Source: a virus
Virus record (IMG/VR): IMGVR_UViG_3300043444_000523
Span: 1 to 64,000 of that record
Direction: 5' to 3' (one strand)
DNA: 64,000 bases
Shown here: in pieces, positions 15,867 through 22,910 of the stretch
Position numbering within the stretch: the stretch's first letter is position 1
Layout: each line of letters starts with the position of its first letter
Made by a program: the position numbers and the translations under genes
Notes under the pieces: generated by a model
Database searches by the model: none
Told to the model about the DNA's origin: nothing
What the model saw: only the letters and a program-made list of their open reading frames with translations

Positions 15867-16477
15867 TGGAAAAACTCATAATTACATCAGAGCACGTTCG
15901 AGAAGGTAAATACATTGGAACGCCTGTCAATGACTGGCATGGCCACATTGAGATAGAAGCTAATCTTGGAATTGTGTTTTTCAACGGAAGCATAATTGCC
16001 AAAGGCAAGGTCGTTTCAAAAGCTGGTTCTGGAATCAAAGCCGGTGAGGGAATCGAAGCCGGTGAGGGAATCAAAGCCGGTGAGGGAATCAAAGCCGGTT
16101 GGGGAATCAAAGCCGGTGGTGGAATCAAAGCCGGTTGGGGAATCGAAGCCGGTGGTGGAATCAAAGCCGGTGAGGGAATCGAAGCCGGTGAGGGAATCAA
16201 AGCCGGTGAGGGAATCAAAGCCGGTGGTGGAATCAAAGCCGGTGGTGGAATCAAAGCCGGTGAGGGAATCGAAGCCGGTGGTGGAATCGAAGCCGGTTTA
16301 TCGATTGTATGCAAGTGGATTTTTTCAAAGTTTCGTATTTTTGCTGGTCTGTGTATATGGAAAAATCCTGACCAAAGCGAAATGGAGATTCGCGGACAGC
16401 TTCGCTCAGGCACAATAGCGTTTGGGACTCACGTTGTTCCAAGTACAAAAGAAGAACCAGAAAAGGCGGCTGTATGA
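15866..16477 (+). CDS. Hexapeptide-repeat protein (GxGI(K/E)A)
   Basis: 203 aa. The centre is about 15 copies of a six-residue unit G-(E/G/W)-G-I-(K/E)-A encoded by an 18-bp tandem repeat. A regular Ile every six residues suggests a beta-solenoid (left-handed beta-helix or bactofilin-like); this is inference. N-terminal part EKLIITSEHVREGKYIG and C-terminal part LSIVCKWIFSKFRIFAGLC are unique. Role unknown. Confidence 0.6.
   Translation: MEKLIITSEHVREGKYIGTPVNDWHGHIEIEANLGIVFFNGSIIAKGKVVSKAGSGIKAGEGIEAGEGIKAGEGIKAGWGIKAGGGIKAGWGIEAGGGIKAGEGIEAGEGIKAGEGIKAGGGIKAGGGIKAGEGIEAGGGIEAGLSIVCKWIFSKFRIFAGLCIWKNPDQSEMEIRGQLRSGTIAFGTHVVPSTKEEPEKAAV
16025..16299 (+). repeat. 18-bp in-frame tandem repeat
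   Basis: About 15 units of GGAATCAAAGCCGGTGAG with variation only at the K/E codon and the E/G/W codon. Entirely within the 15866 gene. Confidence 0.95.
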
Positions 16478-17517
16478 GCAACGCATTCGATTTCAGTCAA
16501 GTCGGTGGCGTGAGAATGTTTCAGGCGACCGACGACCCCGGTGATCCTGACGCTGGAGTGTGGAACTTTGGACTGGTTCCGTCCGCAATCGACCAGAATT
16601 TGTCGCCGCCAATTCGCAATGAGTTTTTCTCGCGTGTTGCATCTGATGTGATTGACATTTGCCCACGACTCCCAGACTTCCACGAAGCCGCGCCATCGCT
16701 TGCTGGTAGGTGGGACGGGAAAACGTCTATCAGTCTTTGGCTTGCTACTCAGAAAGTGGACAAGGGCAACCTTGGCAGAATCGGCGTCTTTCTGCCAGCA
16801 CAAAATCAGCCTCGTGGGACGTGTGTTGGACGTGGATGCTCAGGCGCTGGCAATGTGCTGCAATGCGTTCAGATCGTGGCCGGATTGTCTCAGTCAGAGT
16901 TTAGGTCGCTATCGCACGCATGGCTATATGCTGGCGCTCGAAAGAAGGGCGGAATGCTCCGTTCGTGGTCTGATGGCGCACCAGGAGCATATGCCGCATT
17001 GTGGGCACAGGAGAAAGGGCTTATCACTCAAACCGAAGGCAATGACGAGAACTACTACGGGGCAGGATCGGATGACGTTGCCGTAAAATGGGGATATTAC
17101 GGACCACCTGTTGAACTTGAACCGGAAGCCAGTGACAACCCATTCCAAGAAGTTGCTTACTGCCGATCATTTCAGCAGTTTGCCGACACTATCGCATCCG
17201 GTGGAGTCGTGACAGTTGCCAGCAATCAAGGCTTCACGATGGAGAGGGATGCGGACGGAATCTGCCAACCGAAAGGGTCATGGGCACACCAGATGTTTGG
17301 CGCTGGCGTTGTCGTAATCAAGGGCACGGCTTACGGGCTGATCGGTCAATCATGGGGCAACAACGTGCCGTCCGGCCCCACCGCACTTGGATCGCCGGAT
17401 TATGTGTTTGCGGTCCATCACGAAGTTCTTGACCGCATGTTGCGGCAAGGCGACTCGTGTTCGATCCTGTCTCTGAAGGGATGGGGCGCAGTCAATCCTG
17501 ATCCGTGGGTGTTCTAG
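16474..17517 (+). CDS. Papain-like (C1-type) cysteine peptidase
   Basis: 347 aa, ATGA start. QPRGTCVGRGCSGAGN gives the catalytic Cys and helix, SWAHQMFGAGVV the His, and LIGQSWGNNVP the Asn-containing strand, in C1 order. No signal peptide is evident. In phages such proteins may be virion-associated or act on host proteins; target unknown. It lies in the block of small membrane and secreted genes. Confidence 0.7.
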   Translation: MSNAFDFSQVGGVRMFQATDDPGDPDAGVWNFGLVPSAIDQNLSPPIRNEFFSRVASDVIDICPRLPDFHEAAPSLAGRWDGKTSISLWLATQKVDKGNLGRIGVFLPAQNQPRGTCVGRGCSGAGNVLQCVQIVAGLSQSEFRSLSHAWLYAGARKKGGMLRSWSDGAPGAYAALWAQEKGLITQTEGNDENYYGAGSDDVAVKWGYYGPPVELEPEASDNPFQEVAYCRSFQQFADTIASGGVVTVASNQGFTMERDADGICQPKGSWAHQMFGAGVVVIKGTAYGLIGQSWGNNVPSGPTALGSPDYVFAVHHEVLDRMLRQGDSCSILSLKGWGAVNPDPWVF

Positions 17518-17528
17518 GAGAAATCATC

Positions 17529-17672
17529 ATGGCTGTTAAATGTTCTGTACCGCAAGGGCAGCAAGCGACTATTGATCATCTAAAATCTACGCTGACAACT
17601 GTAATCCAGTCCTGGATTGATGAATCCTATCGATGGTGGTACATGGTATGGTCTAGGCTCTTTCGTTGGTAA
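17529..17672 (+). CDS. Small ORF, 47 aa
   Basis: ATG after GGAGAAATCATC. AVKCSVPQGQQATIDHLKST, then a Trp-rich end. It overlaps the next frame (17620) by 53 nt. Either two overlapping genes or one gene with a frame change between 17620 and 17672. Confidence 0.4.
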   Translation: MAVKCSVPQGQQATIDHLKSTLTTVIQSWIDESYRWWYMVWSRLFRW

Positions 17673-17772
17673 TAACATCGCATCATTCATGAGCAAAGCC
17701 GCCATTGCTGTCATTGAAGCCGTAGTTGATACTGACAGATACCACAAAGAAAACAAAACGTCGTTTGAATAA
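17620..17772 (+). CDS. Small ORF, 50 aa
   Basis: MNPIDGGTWYGLGSFVGNNI, then ASFMSKAAIAVIEAVVDTD. Glycine-rich followed by an amphipathic helix. Ends 8 bp before the next ATG. See the partner frame at 17529. Confidence 0.4.
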   Translation: MNPIDGGTWYGLGSFVGNNIASFMSKAAIAVIEAVVDTDRYHKENKTSFE

Positions 17773-17780
17773 GGCATGAA

Positions 17781-18665
17781 ATGCGAAACATCGCTTCCAT
17801 TCTGATCGTTCTGTCATTGGCGTCCGTCTTACGTGCTGACGACGACGCGCGAGCAATCATGCTCATGCTCATGCGCATCGCGTTGGCGAACCCGTCGAAG
17901 CAGGCTGAACAGCCTGTCACTGAATCCAAGCCGTCAATCTGCATCACGCTCGCAGATTTCCCTTGCGCTCCGTGCGAAGCCCTGAAGCGGTACGATTGGT
18001 CCGCGTTCAATGTTGAATGGAAGATCGGCGGCGCAGATTCATACCCGCAAATAACGTGGTACGAAAACGGTGAACGATGGGGCGTCAAAGGGTTGTACAC
18101 GCCGGAACAAATTCTCAAGTACGTCCGACCTGTGAAGGCGTCACAAGCCCCGACGCCGATAGACGAGGTGCGGCGCATTCTTGCGCTGCTCAAGCCGACT
18201 CGCGCCGAGACGTTCATCGACTATGGTTGCGGAGATGGTCGTTGGCTCATTGAAGCCGTGCGATCCTACAGGTGCAAAGCAATAGGTATCGAGATTGACC
18301 CGGCACAAGTCGAAAGAGCCCGTGTCGCCGTCAAGGATGCCGGACTCGACAACCTTATCCGCATCATCGAAGGCGATGTAACGACTGTTGACGTACAAGC
18401 CGATGTTGGTGTGGTGTACCTATACCCGGACACGCTGACACGGCTCAAGCCGAGATTGACGCAATTGAATCGGTTCGCATCATACATGCACCGCGTTGAC
18501 GGGCTTGTGATGCATCAGGACGGCGATGTATGGCTGTGGGAACGCCAACCGGAACAGCGGCACGCCGTATGGGGCGGCAGTGTGTATTCAGGGCCGGTCT
18601 GCTCGAATCCAGGATGCGTTATGTGCCAGTCGATCCGGCAACAACTTGGACAGAGGACACGATGA
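17781..18665 (+). CDS. Signal peptide + thioredoxin-like + SAM methyltransferase fusion
   Basis: 294 aa. Residues 1-19 (MRNIASILIVLSLASVLRA) form a signal peptide. A thioredoxin-like part has FPCAPCEALKRYDW (redox CAPC) and SYPQITWYENG. Then a class I methyltransferase: FIDYGCGDGRWLIEA (SAM motif I), AIGIEIDPAQVERAR (motif II acidic residue), IIEGDVT and VVYLYPDT. The order suggests an exported redox-methyltransferase hybrid, which is unusual because SAM is cytosolic. A nonfunctional signal or gene fusion are alternatives. Confidence 0.65.
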   Translation: MRNIASILIVLSLASVLRADDDARAIMLMLMRIALANPSKQAEQPVTESKPSICITLADFPCAPCEALKRYDWSAFNVEWKIGGADSYPQITWYENGERWGVKGLYTPEQILKYVRPVKASQAPTPIDEVRRILALLKPTRAETFIDYGCGDGRWLIEAVRSYRCKAIGIEIDPAQVERARVAVKDAGLDNLIRIIEGDVTTVDVQADVGVVYLYPDTLTRLKPRLTQLNRFASYMHRVDGLVMHQDGDVWLWERQPEQRHAVWGGSVYSGPVCSNPGCVMCQSIRQQLGQRTR

Positions 18666-18787
18666 CTGGGAATGGTGGGACTAACCGACGTGTACAGGCC
18701 AACATAGACCCAGGCGACCAAGGGATTGACTCATGCAAACCGCTTCCCAACAACAACACGCCGATCGCGCCGCTGCCGACAAGATGA
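18662..18787 (+). CDS. Small ORF, 41 aa
   Basis: ATGA start after the methyltransferase. MTGNGGTNRRVQANIDPGDQ; no family. Overlaps the next frame by 55 nt, so coding is uncertain. Confidence 0.3.
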   Translation: MTGNGGTNRRVQANIDPGDQGIDSCKPLPNNNTPIAPLPTR

Positions 18788-18900
18788 GGCGGACGGCAAA
18801 ACGGGCCGCGAACAACGCTCGGTCGGTCGAGATTCAGTGCAGCAAGACTGCCGCGCACGCTGCCGCGCTTCGTGCTCGGAAAGCAACGGGTCGTTCATGA
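18733..18900 (+). CDS. Small Ala/Arg-rich protein, 55 aa
   Basis: HADRAAADKMRRTAKRAANN and HAAALRARKA: helical, strongly basic, possibly nucleic-acid-binding. ATGs and stops fit tight packing. No family recognised. Confidence 0.4.
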   Translation: MQTASQQQHADRAAADKMRRTAKRAANNARSVEIQCSKTAAHAAALRARKATGRS

Positions 18901-18969
18901 ACCGGATTAGAACAAGGTCAGTCATAATGGTATGACAGCAGAACATTGACATGGGTTCAAGGTGTAACA

Positions 18970-19173
18970 ATGAAACCTATGCACCGCAACGTGATGAAGT
19001 TCCTGATATCCGATGAGGATGCCGCCGCCGATCCGATCATGGCAACGCCGTGCGAAAAATGCGGATCGGCACGTATTGCGGCCGAGGCCGCAGCATACGG
19101 GCACAAGTGCGAGAACTGCGTCCACAAGAGCCACAAGCACTGCGTCACGCATATACCGCCGAGGGTGAAGTAA
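18970..19173 (+). CDS. Zinc-ribbon protein, 67 aa
   Basis: CEKCGSARIAAEAAAYGHKC and ENCVHKSHKHC give at least four Cys plus His ligands. Start ATG 18970. TAATG overlap with the next gene. Confidence 0.5.
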   Translation: MKPMHRNVMKFLISDEDAAADPIMATPCEKCGSARIAAEAAAYGHKCENCVHKSHKHCVTHIPPRVK

Positions 19174-19439
19174 TGCTCTCACGCATGTACCGACGCTGGT
19201 GGTTCAGGCACTCGTTGGCAACGGCGCGAATGGAACGGGCGATACGCAGAGAGGAAAGCGAGCGGTTCCAGATACGTTGGCGAATGACGTTTCCAACATT
19301 ATCTCATATGGCAAGCTCAATTGATGCACTCGCCACAGCGCTTAGAAACTTTGTAGAAGTAATCCACAATGCATTCCCGTCAGAGGCAGTACAACAACTG
19401 GCAGAAACGCTTGAGCTACAAGCATGGGGTGAAGAATGA
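19173..19439 (+). CDS. Hypothetical helical protein, 88 aa
   Basis: Basic N-terminus (LSRMYRRWWFRHSLATARME), then helices (SIDALATALRNFVEVIHNAF). Start chosen at the overlapping ATG. Unknown function. Confidence 0.45.
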   Translation: MLSRMYRRWWFRHSLATARMERAIRREESERFQIRWRMTFPTLSHMASSIDALATALRNFVEVIHNAFPSEAVQQLAETLELQAWGEE

Positions 19440-19651
19440 CCGACCTACTCGCCGAAGTCACGGACCATGCTGTTGAGCCGCCACGACCGGACCTGTACGT
19501 TGTCGTAGCGTATTATCATCAGCTAGGTGTATGGGAAGTCACGTGCGACTCGTTTACCACACGCGAACAAGCGGAAGAGTACGCAACCAGGCACCCACGA
19601 GCTAAAGCATGGCTCTATCCGAAGATCGTCAGAATACCGGGGGTCGAATGA
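19436..19651 (+). CDS. Hypothetical protein, 71 aa
   Basis: DLYVVVAYYHQLGVWEVTCD followed by SFTTREQAEEYATRHPRAK has the beta-beta-alpha look of small phage proteins with F.t.eeA..fa (SPOR-like or DUF-type). No function assigned. Confidence 0.5.
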   Translation: MTDLLAEVTDHAVEPPRPDLYVVVAYYHQLGVWEVTCDSFTTREQAEEYATRHPRAKAWLYPKIVRIPGVE

Positions 19652-19794
19652 ACTACATCTGCCACAAGTGCAAACTGCCGACGCCACCGGACGATATTGT
19701 CAACGGGCTGTGCAAACATTGTCAGCCGAAGGGTAGACGTTTTCCATCATCAAAGAAAGGATTCTTCAATCATGGGCACCGTAGGAATAGTTGA
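19648..19794 (+). CDS. Zinc-ribbon peptide, 48 aa
   Basis: CHKCKLPTPPDDIVNGLCKH followed by C: a compact CxxC/CxxC knuckle. ATGA start. Overlaps the next frame by 23 nt. Confidence 0.45.
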   Translation: MNYICHKCKLPTPPDDIVNGLCKHCQPKGRRFPSSKKGFFNHGHRRNS

Positions 19795-19927
19795 TGACGA
19801 GCCGGAAGACGGATCGAGGCCTCACGGTCTTATGCGAGGGAAGGACATGGTTTCTGAGAATGAAGAAACGCCATTGAATCAAAAGAGTCTTGATGAAAGC
19901 CGAACCCACTCGTCGTGGGAACGGTAA
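19772..19927 (+). CDS. Small acidic ORF, 51 aa
   Basis: GTVGIVDDEPEDGSRPHGLM and NEETPLNQKSLDESR. An AAAGAAAGG ribosome-site-like sequence lies about 10 bp upstream. Last + gene before a probable terminator. Confidence 0.35.
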   Translation: MGTVGIVDDEPEDGSRPHGLMRGKDMVSENEETPLNQKSLDESRTHSSWER

Positions 19928-19972
19928 AGACCGCTGCTGTGGTAGGAGTTCCGAAGCAGTGGGCTTTGCTCT

Positions 19973-20023
19973 CCCGGCTTGGTGTTGCATCGGCCCTCCT
20001 GTGCGACATCAGGCCGGGTTTTT
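19973..20023 (+). terminator. Possible rho-independent terminator
   Basis: CCCGGC (19973) pairs with GCCGGG (20013) followed by TTTTT. The loop is long (34 nt) and partly self-paired, so strength is uncertain. Position fits the end of the accessory operon. Confidence 0.4.
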
Positions 20024-20064
20024 GTTACAATGAGTAGGTGGTTTTGTTTTTCACAAAGGAGTGT

Positions 20065-20418
20065 ATGATGCGATTTGTTCTCTGCTTGATTGCGTTGATG
20101 GCCATTTGCGTATTTGCCAGTGCCAATGACAAATCGACAGTGGCAAAGGCACCGTCTGTTGCTGCTCCGTGCGGCCCAAACGGATGTCCGATCCGATCCC
20201 GGTCACTGACTCTGCATTTTGAGAGCCAAGGCGCATGGAATTTCGACGGCCATCGCGTGTCTGGGTTCTTCGGGCGAGTCCGTGCCGTTGCCCAGGCATT
20301 TGCGTTCAAGGCTGTTCATTTTGTATCTGCTGTGAAATGCAATGTCGCTGGCATGGTTGTGAATCGGCCACGGCTTGTTCACCGAGAACGCCACTTTGTT
20401 CTTGTCAGGCGTCGATAG
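20065..20418 (+). CDS. Small secreted Cys-containing protein
   Basis: 117 aa with AAAGGAG before ATG. Signal peptide MMRFVLCLIALMAICVFASA, then PCGPNGCP and an Arg/Phe/Val-rich end. Gemmata-type planctomycetes have many small exported proteins of this style (PCGPGGCP). Role unknown. Confidence 0.6.
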   Translation: MMRFVLCLIALMAICVFASANDKSTVAKAPSVAAPCGPNGCPIRSRSLTLHFESQGAWNFDGHRVSGFFGRVRAVAQAFAFKAVHFVSAVKCNVAGMVVNRPRLVHRERHFVLVRRR

Positions 20419-20469
20419 ACTGTGTTCAACATCAGGGCGGGGAAACCCGCCCGCTTCTTTTGGTGGGAC

Positions 20470-20673
20470 ATGAAATTCATTTTGCTACGAAAACGATCTG
20501 TGATGACTGACGAAGGATGGAAGGCACTGGGGCAAAACGTCGAGGCCTTAGTGTGGGACAGGGAAATCGACGCACTTGCCTACATGGTCGATATGCCGCT
20601 TACAAAAAACAAGAAACGCGGTGTTCTTGGGGCAGTCATATCACCACTCATTACCAAAGGGGATTTGCAATGA
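20470..20673 (+). CDS. Hypothetical protein, 67 aa
   Basis: ATG after GGTGGGAC. KFILLRKRSVMTDEGWKALG; no family recognised. Upstream 20419-20469 appears noncoding. Confidence 0.4.
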   Translation: MKFILLRKRSVMTDEGWKALGQNVEALVWDREIDALAYMVDMPLTKNKKRGVLGAVISPLITKGDLQ

Positions 20674-20876
20674 AGCCTAATTGGGAAATGGTCGGAGACG
20701 TTGGAGCCTATCACTACTCCAAAGGCGAGCAGGACGGCTACCAGCAAGGGTTGGACAACAGCATGTCGTCTCTTGGGTCTGTGATTGGCACTGCCATCGT
20801 AGGGGCGTTGTGTGTTGTCGGACTTGCCGCCGTCTCGTCTTGGATCAGCGGCGGATCAGCAGAAGAATTATCGTAG
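20670..20876 (+). CDS. Single-span membrane protein, 68 aa
   Basis: An N-terminal hydrophilic part (SKGEQDGYQQGLDNS) precedes one transmembrane helix (IGTAIVGALCVVGLAAV). Its 3' end converges with and overlaps the - strand operon end by 32 nt. Confidence 0.5.
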   Translation: MKPNWEMVGDVGAYHYSKGEQDGYQQGLDNSMSSLGSVIGTAIVGALCVVGLAAVSSWISGGSAEELS

Positions 20877-21249
20877 CAGCAAACGAAACTCCAACCAGCA
20901 GGCCGAATAAGATTCGCTGCTGGTTGCCAATTATCTCTCTCATCTTGTCTCTAGTCTCTTCAAGCACTCGACTTGTGAACAGTTCGCTTCTCATGTCGCT
21001 CAAGATCACGTCCATATTCACGTCATCGAACGATGATGCCGGGATGCCGATTCTGTCAAGCTCAGACACGGTTGCATTGTGAAAGATTTTGCAAGAGATC
21101 AGAACAATGTCTGGCCGCTTATCCCTTGCAAACTCTACTGCTTCTGGCCCGTTGTCAAAATAGCCGTCAACATGATGCCCAAGGTCGATGAGGCTTCTGA
21201 CAACCTGCGATCTTCGCTTTTCGTCTTTGTCGGCTACGACAACTCTCAT
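20845..21249 (-). CDS. Receiver-like domain fused to a C-terminal membrane anchor
   Basis: 134 aa. MRVVVADKDEKRRSQVVRSL and KRPDIVLISCKIF have the CheY-like beta-alpha-beta pattern with acidic residues after strand 1 and D near strand 3. The last 30 residues include a transmembrane helix (ILFGLLVGVSFAATIILLL). The second half of a normal receiver (K in strand 5) is not evident, so it may be degenerate. Last gene of the virion operon. Confidence 0.5.
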   Translation of the reverse strand: MRVVVADKDEKRRSQVVRSLIDLGHHVDGYFDNGPEAVEFARDKRPDIVLISCKIFHNATVSELDRIGIPASSFDDVNMDVILSDMRSELFTSRVLEETRDKMREIIGNQQRILFGLLVGVSFAATIILLLIRR

Positions 21250-21446
21250 CGGAGCCTCGCTAGTTTTGGCTTATCTGAATCGTCATCGATCTTTTTTTTG
21301 AATGGCATGTAGCCGTTAGTGATTTTCGTTTTTTTTCTAGGCTTCGACAATTCAGATATGATCTCAAACACCATGAGGATTGAGGCCATGATGGTGAATG
21401 AGACAAGAAAAAGCCTTATTGCAACCAAGGCGAATTCCAAGTTCAT
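21246..21446 (-). CDS. Small membrane protein, 66 aa
   Basis: One transmembrane helix (LVAIRLFLVSFTIMASILMV) and a basic cytosolic tail. ATGA overlap with the downstream gene. Holin-class size, function unknown. Confidence 0.5.
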   Translation of the reverse strand: MNLEFALVAIRLFLVSFTIMASILMVFEIISELSKPRKKTKITNGYMPFKKKIDDDSDKPKLARLR

Positions 21447-21455
21447 GGGGTCTCC

Positions 21456-21692
21456 TTACTTTGTCACGCCGTTCTTCTCAGCGGCAAGCGAAGAGCCCCA
21501 TGACCGCTCTCTCTTGGCCCGGACTTCACACAGAAGCGACTGTGCTCTTTCGTTGAGCTCGAAAGACCTCTTCTTGATTTCAGAAGCCTCACGAACCCAC
21601 TTCCTGAACTTGAAGGCGGCAAAAGCGCCAAAGATAATCACTAAAGCCGTGATAAAGCTAAGAATCTGGTCAACTGTTGTTACGGCCAGCAT
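21456..21692 (-). CDS. Small membrane protein with coiled tail, 78 aa
   Basis: Transmembrane helix (LSFITALVIIFGAFAAFKF) then a charged helix (VREASEIKKRSFELNERAQS). Possibly holin or spanin-like by position among membrane genes; unproven. Confidence 0.5.
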   Translation of the reverse strand: MLAVTTVDQILSFITALVIIFGAFAAFKFRKWVREASEIKKRSFELNERAQSLLCEVRAKRERSWGSSLAAEKNGVTK

Positions 21693-21963
21693 CTTTGATC
21701 GCCTTCCAATAAGAATGTATGTCGGTCAACTGAAGACGGATTTGGACCATTTCTTCAGATAGCTTTGATCCAAGCTGTTCAGTTCCATCGGCTGTTTCTT
21801 TATGCGCTTTTGCCAGCGCATCAATCGCACTTGTGTTATTAGCCTCTTTTTCCTTGAAGTGCTTCAAAAGCATCCAGTTGGCAGCAAGTGCGCCGAGGAT
21901 CACAGCACCTGCTACACCGGCGTTTGCTATTTTGGCAACAATGCCGATCATTGTTTCGTCCAT
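21670..21963 (-). CDS. Membrane protein with coiled tail
   Basis: 97 aa from ATG 21963; an ATG at 21975 overlaps the previous gene. Transmembrane helix (IANAGVAGAVILGALAANWM) then a helical tail (ALAKAHKETADGTEQLGSKL). Together with neighbours it resembles a holin/antiholin group. Confidence 0.5.
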   Translation of the reverse strand: MDETMIGIVAKIANAGVAGAVILGALAANWMLLKHFKEKEANNTSAIDALAKAHKETADGTEQLGSKLSEEMVQIRLQLTDIHSYWKAIKDAGRNNS

Positions 21964-21965
21964 CG

Positions 21966-22112
21966 CTACTCGCATGGCGTTTGTGCAGGTTCGTACAGGT
22001 AACTCCCAGGCGCAGACGGTATTGCGCACATTTTCCCAACTGGGCAGGCGTGAGGATGCGCAGGGTCTTCGGACCATTGCTCTCCATCCCAGAACCAATG
22101 GCAGCTGTTCAC
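21966..22112 (-). CDS. Cys-containing small protein, 48 aa
   Basis: GTG 22112 overlaps the previous TGA (GTGA) and follows AAAGGAG, so I prefer it to an ATG at 22148. CHWFWDGEQW ... ACPVGKMC. Unknown function. Confidence 0.45.
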   Translation of the reverse strand: MNSCHWFWDGEQWSEDPAHPHACPVGKMCAIPSAPGSYLYEPAQTPCE

Positions 22113-22588
22113 TTCTTCTCCTTTAGCCTTTTGACATGGACGGTGCAAGCAACGTCTCCTCCGCGATGGCCAGAAACAAACTCTCCCATAGCACCGTCAA
22201 TGTCCCCGCGTTTCTTGAGGATCAGGCCACGGATCAAATGAGCCCGATTCCGTGCCTCTCGGCTTCCATTCAGACTCTTTTGAGTGTAGTAGAAAGCGCC
22301 ATCGTCGTCGCCAAGATACATGCAGCACTCGGCAGAGTCCAAATCGAGATTGTTCGCCTTAAAGATTCTCAAGGCTTCGTGATACTCACGATTGGACATA
22401 TGCAAGTTGGCACGGGCAACTTCAGACATTTCGACCTTTGACATTTTGCTAACCAGTGGAAGGACTGCGACAAACGATAAAAGGCCAGCAGCCACGATGG
22501 CAACCGGCCTCTGCCTCAACGCAATGCCGAGCAAGACGGCGGCAAGTGCGATTCCTGCAATGATGATGGCGTGCTGCACGTTAAACAC
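22109..22588 (-). CDS. Membrane protein with TPR-like C-terminus
   Basis: 159 aa from GTG 22588. Two hydrophobic helices (AIIIAGIALAAVLLGIAL and AIVAAGLLSFVAVLPL), then repeats such as HEALRIFKANNLDLDSAECC and RGDIDGAMGEFVSGH that look like degenerate TPR/Sel1. Probably inner-membrane; role unknown. Confidence 0.5.
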   Translation of the reverse strand: MFNVQHAIIIAGIALAAVLLGIALRQRPVAIVAAGLLSFVAVLPLVSKMSKVEMSEVARANLHMSNREYHEALRIFKANNLDLDSAECCMYLGDDDGAFYYTQKSLNGSREARNRAHLIRGLILKKRGDIDGAMGEFVSGHRGGDVACTVHVKRLKEKK

Positions 22589-22716
22589 TCGCCTCGATTG
22601 ATCGAGTCAACATCAGACATAGGTCTCTTGCATGTCTTGCACTTCGGCTTGTGAACGCAATCACAAGGCCAAGTTCTGAAACAGTACAAGCATACCGTAG
22701 GCGACGGGTCATTCAT
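22516..22716 (-). CDS. Cys-rich small protein next to tRNA
   Basis: 66 aa; its ATG begins 2 nt after the tRNA discriminator base. CLYCFRTWPCDCVHKPKCKT and CLTC suggest zinc binding. It overlaps the next gene by 73 nt, which is long, so confidence is moderate. Confidence 0.45.
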   Translation of the reverse strand: MNDPSPTVCLYCFRTWPCDCVHKPKCKTCKRPMSDVDSINRGECLTCSTPSSLQESHLPPSCSALR

Positions 22717-22718
22717 AA

Positions 22719-22790
22719 TCGCAGAGATGGGAATCGAACCCATTACCTGCTGGTTATGAGCCAGCCGAGATGCCAATTCTCTACTCTGCT
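22719..22790 (-). tRNA. tRNA-Met(CAU) type
   Basis: Cloverleaf on the - strand: acceptor AGCAGAG/CTCTGCG (6 of 7 pairs), D arm GAG...CTC, anticodon arm GCTGG-CTCATAA-CCAGC, T arm ATGGG-TTCGATT-CCCAT. CCA is not encoded. The anticodon stem lacks the GGG/CCC of initiators, so it is elongator Met or Ile2 (lysidine CAU). It sits inside the virion operon. Confidence 0.9.
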
Positions 22791-22792
22791 AC

Positions 22793-22864
22793 AGGCTTCA
22801 GGCTGCTGCCTTCTTTTGTACTGCTCAACAGCCACACGTCGGCGGTTCAAGACGACGGAAGCCT
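22793..22864 (-). ncRNA. Candidate three-helix structured RNA upstream of the tRNA
   Basis: Read on the - strand: P1 AGGCTTC/GAAGCCT (7 bp) encloses P2 CGTCG/CGACG (5 bp, 11-nt loop) and P3 GGCTGTTG/CAGCAGCC (8 bp with one G-U, 17-nt loop). A CCCTATAA motif lies just upstream. On the + strand the same sequence ends in ACCA after P1 and has GGTTCAA in the P2 loop, so a degenerate tRNA-like element is an alternative. Confidence 0.4.
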
Positions 22865-22877
22865 ACCATTTATAGGG
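22861..22877 (-). promoter_or_regulatory. CCCTATAA start motif, copy 1
   Basis: CCCTATAAATGGTAGGC on the - strand, aligning with three copies placed at gene starts. It would start RNA at about the first base of the structured element. Confidence 0.5.
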
Positions 22878-22910
22878 AGAAGAAACCGGATTACTCTAAG
22901 AGAGGTAGGA

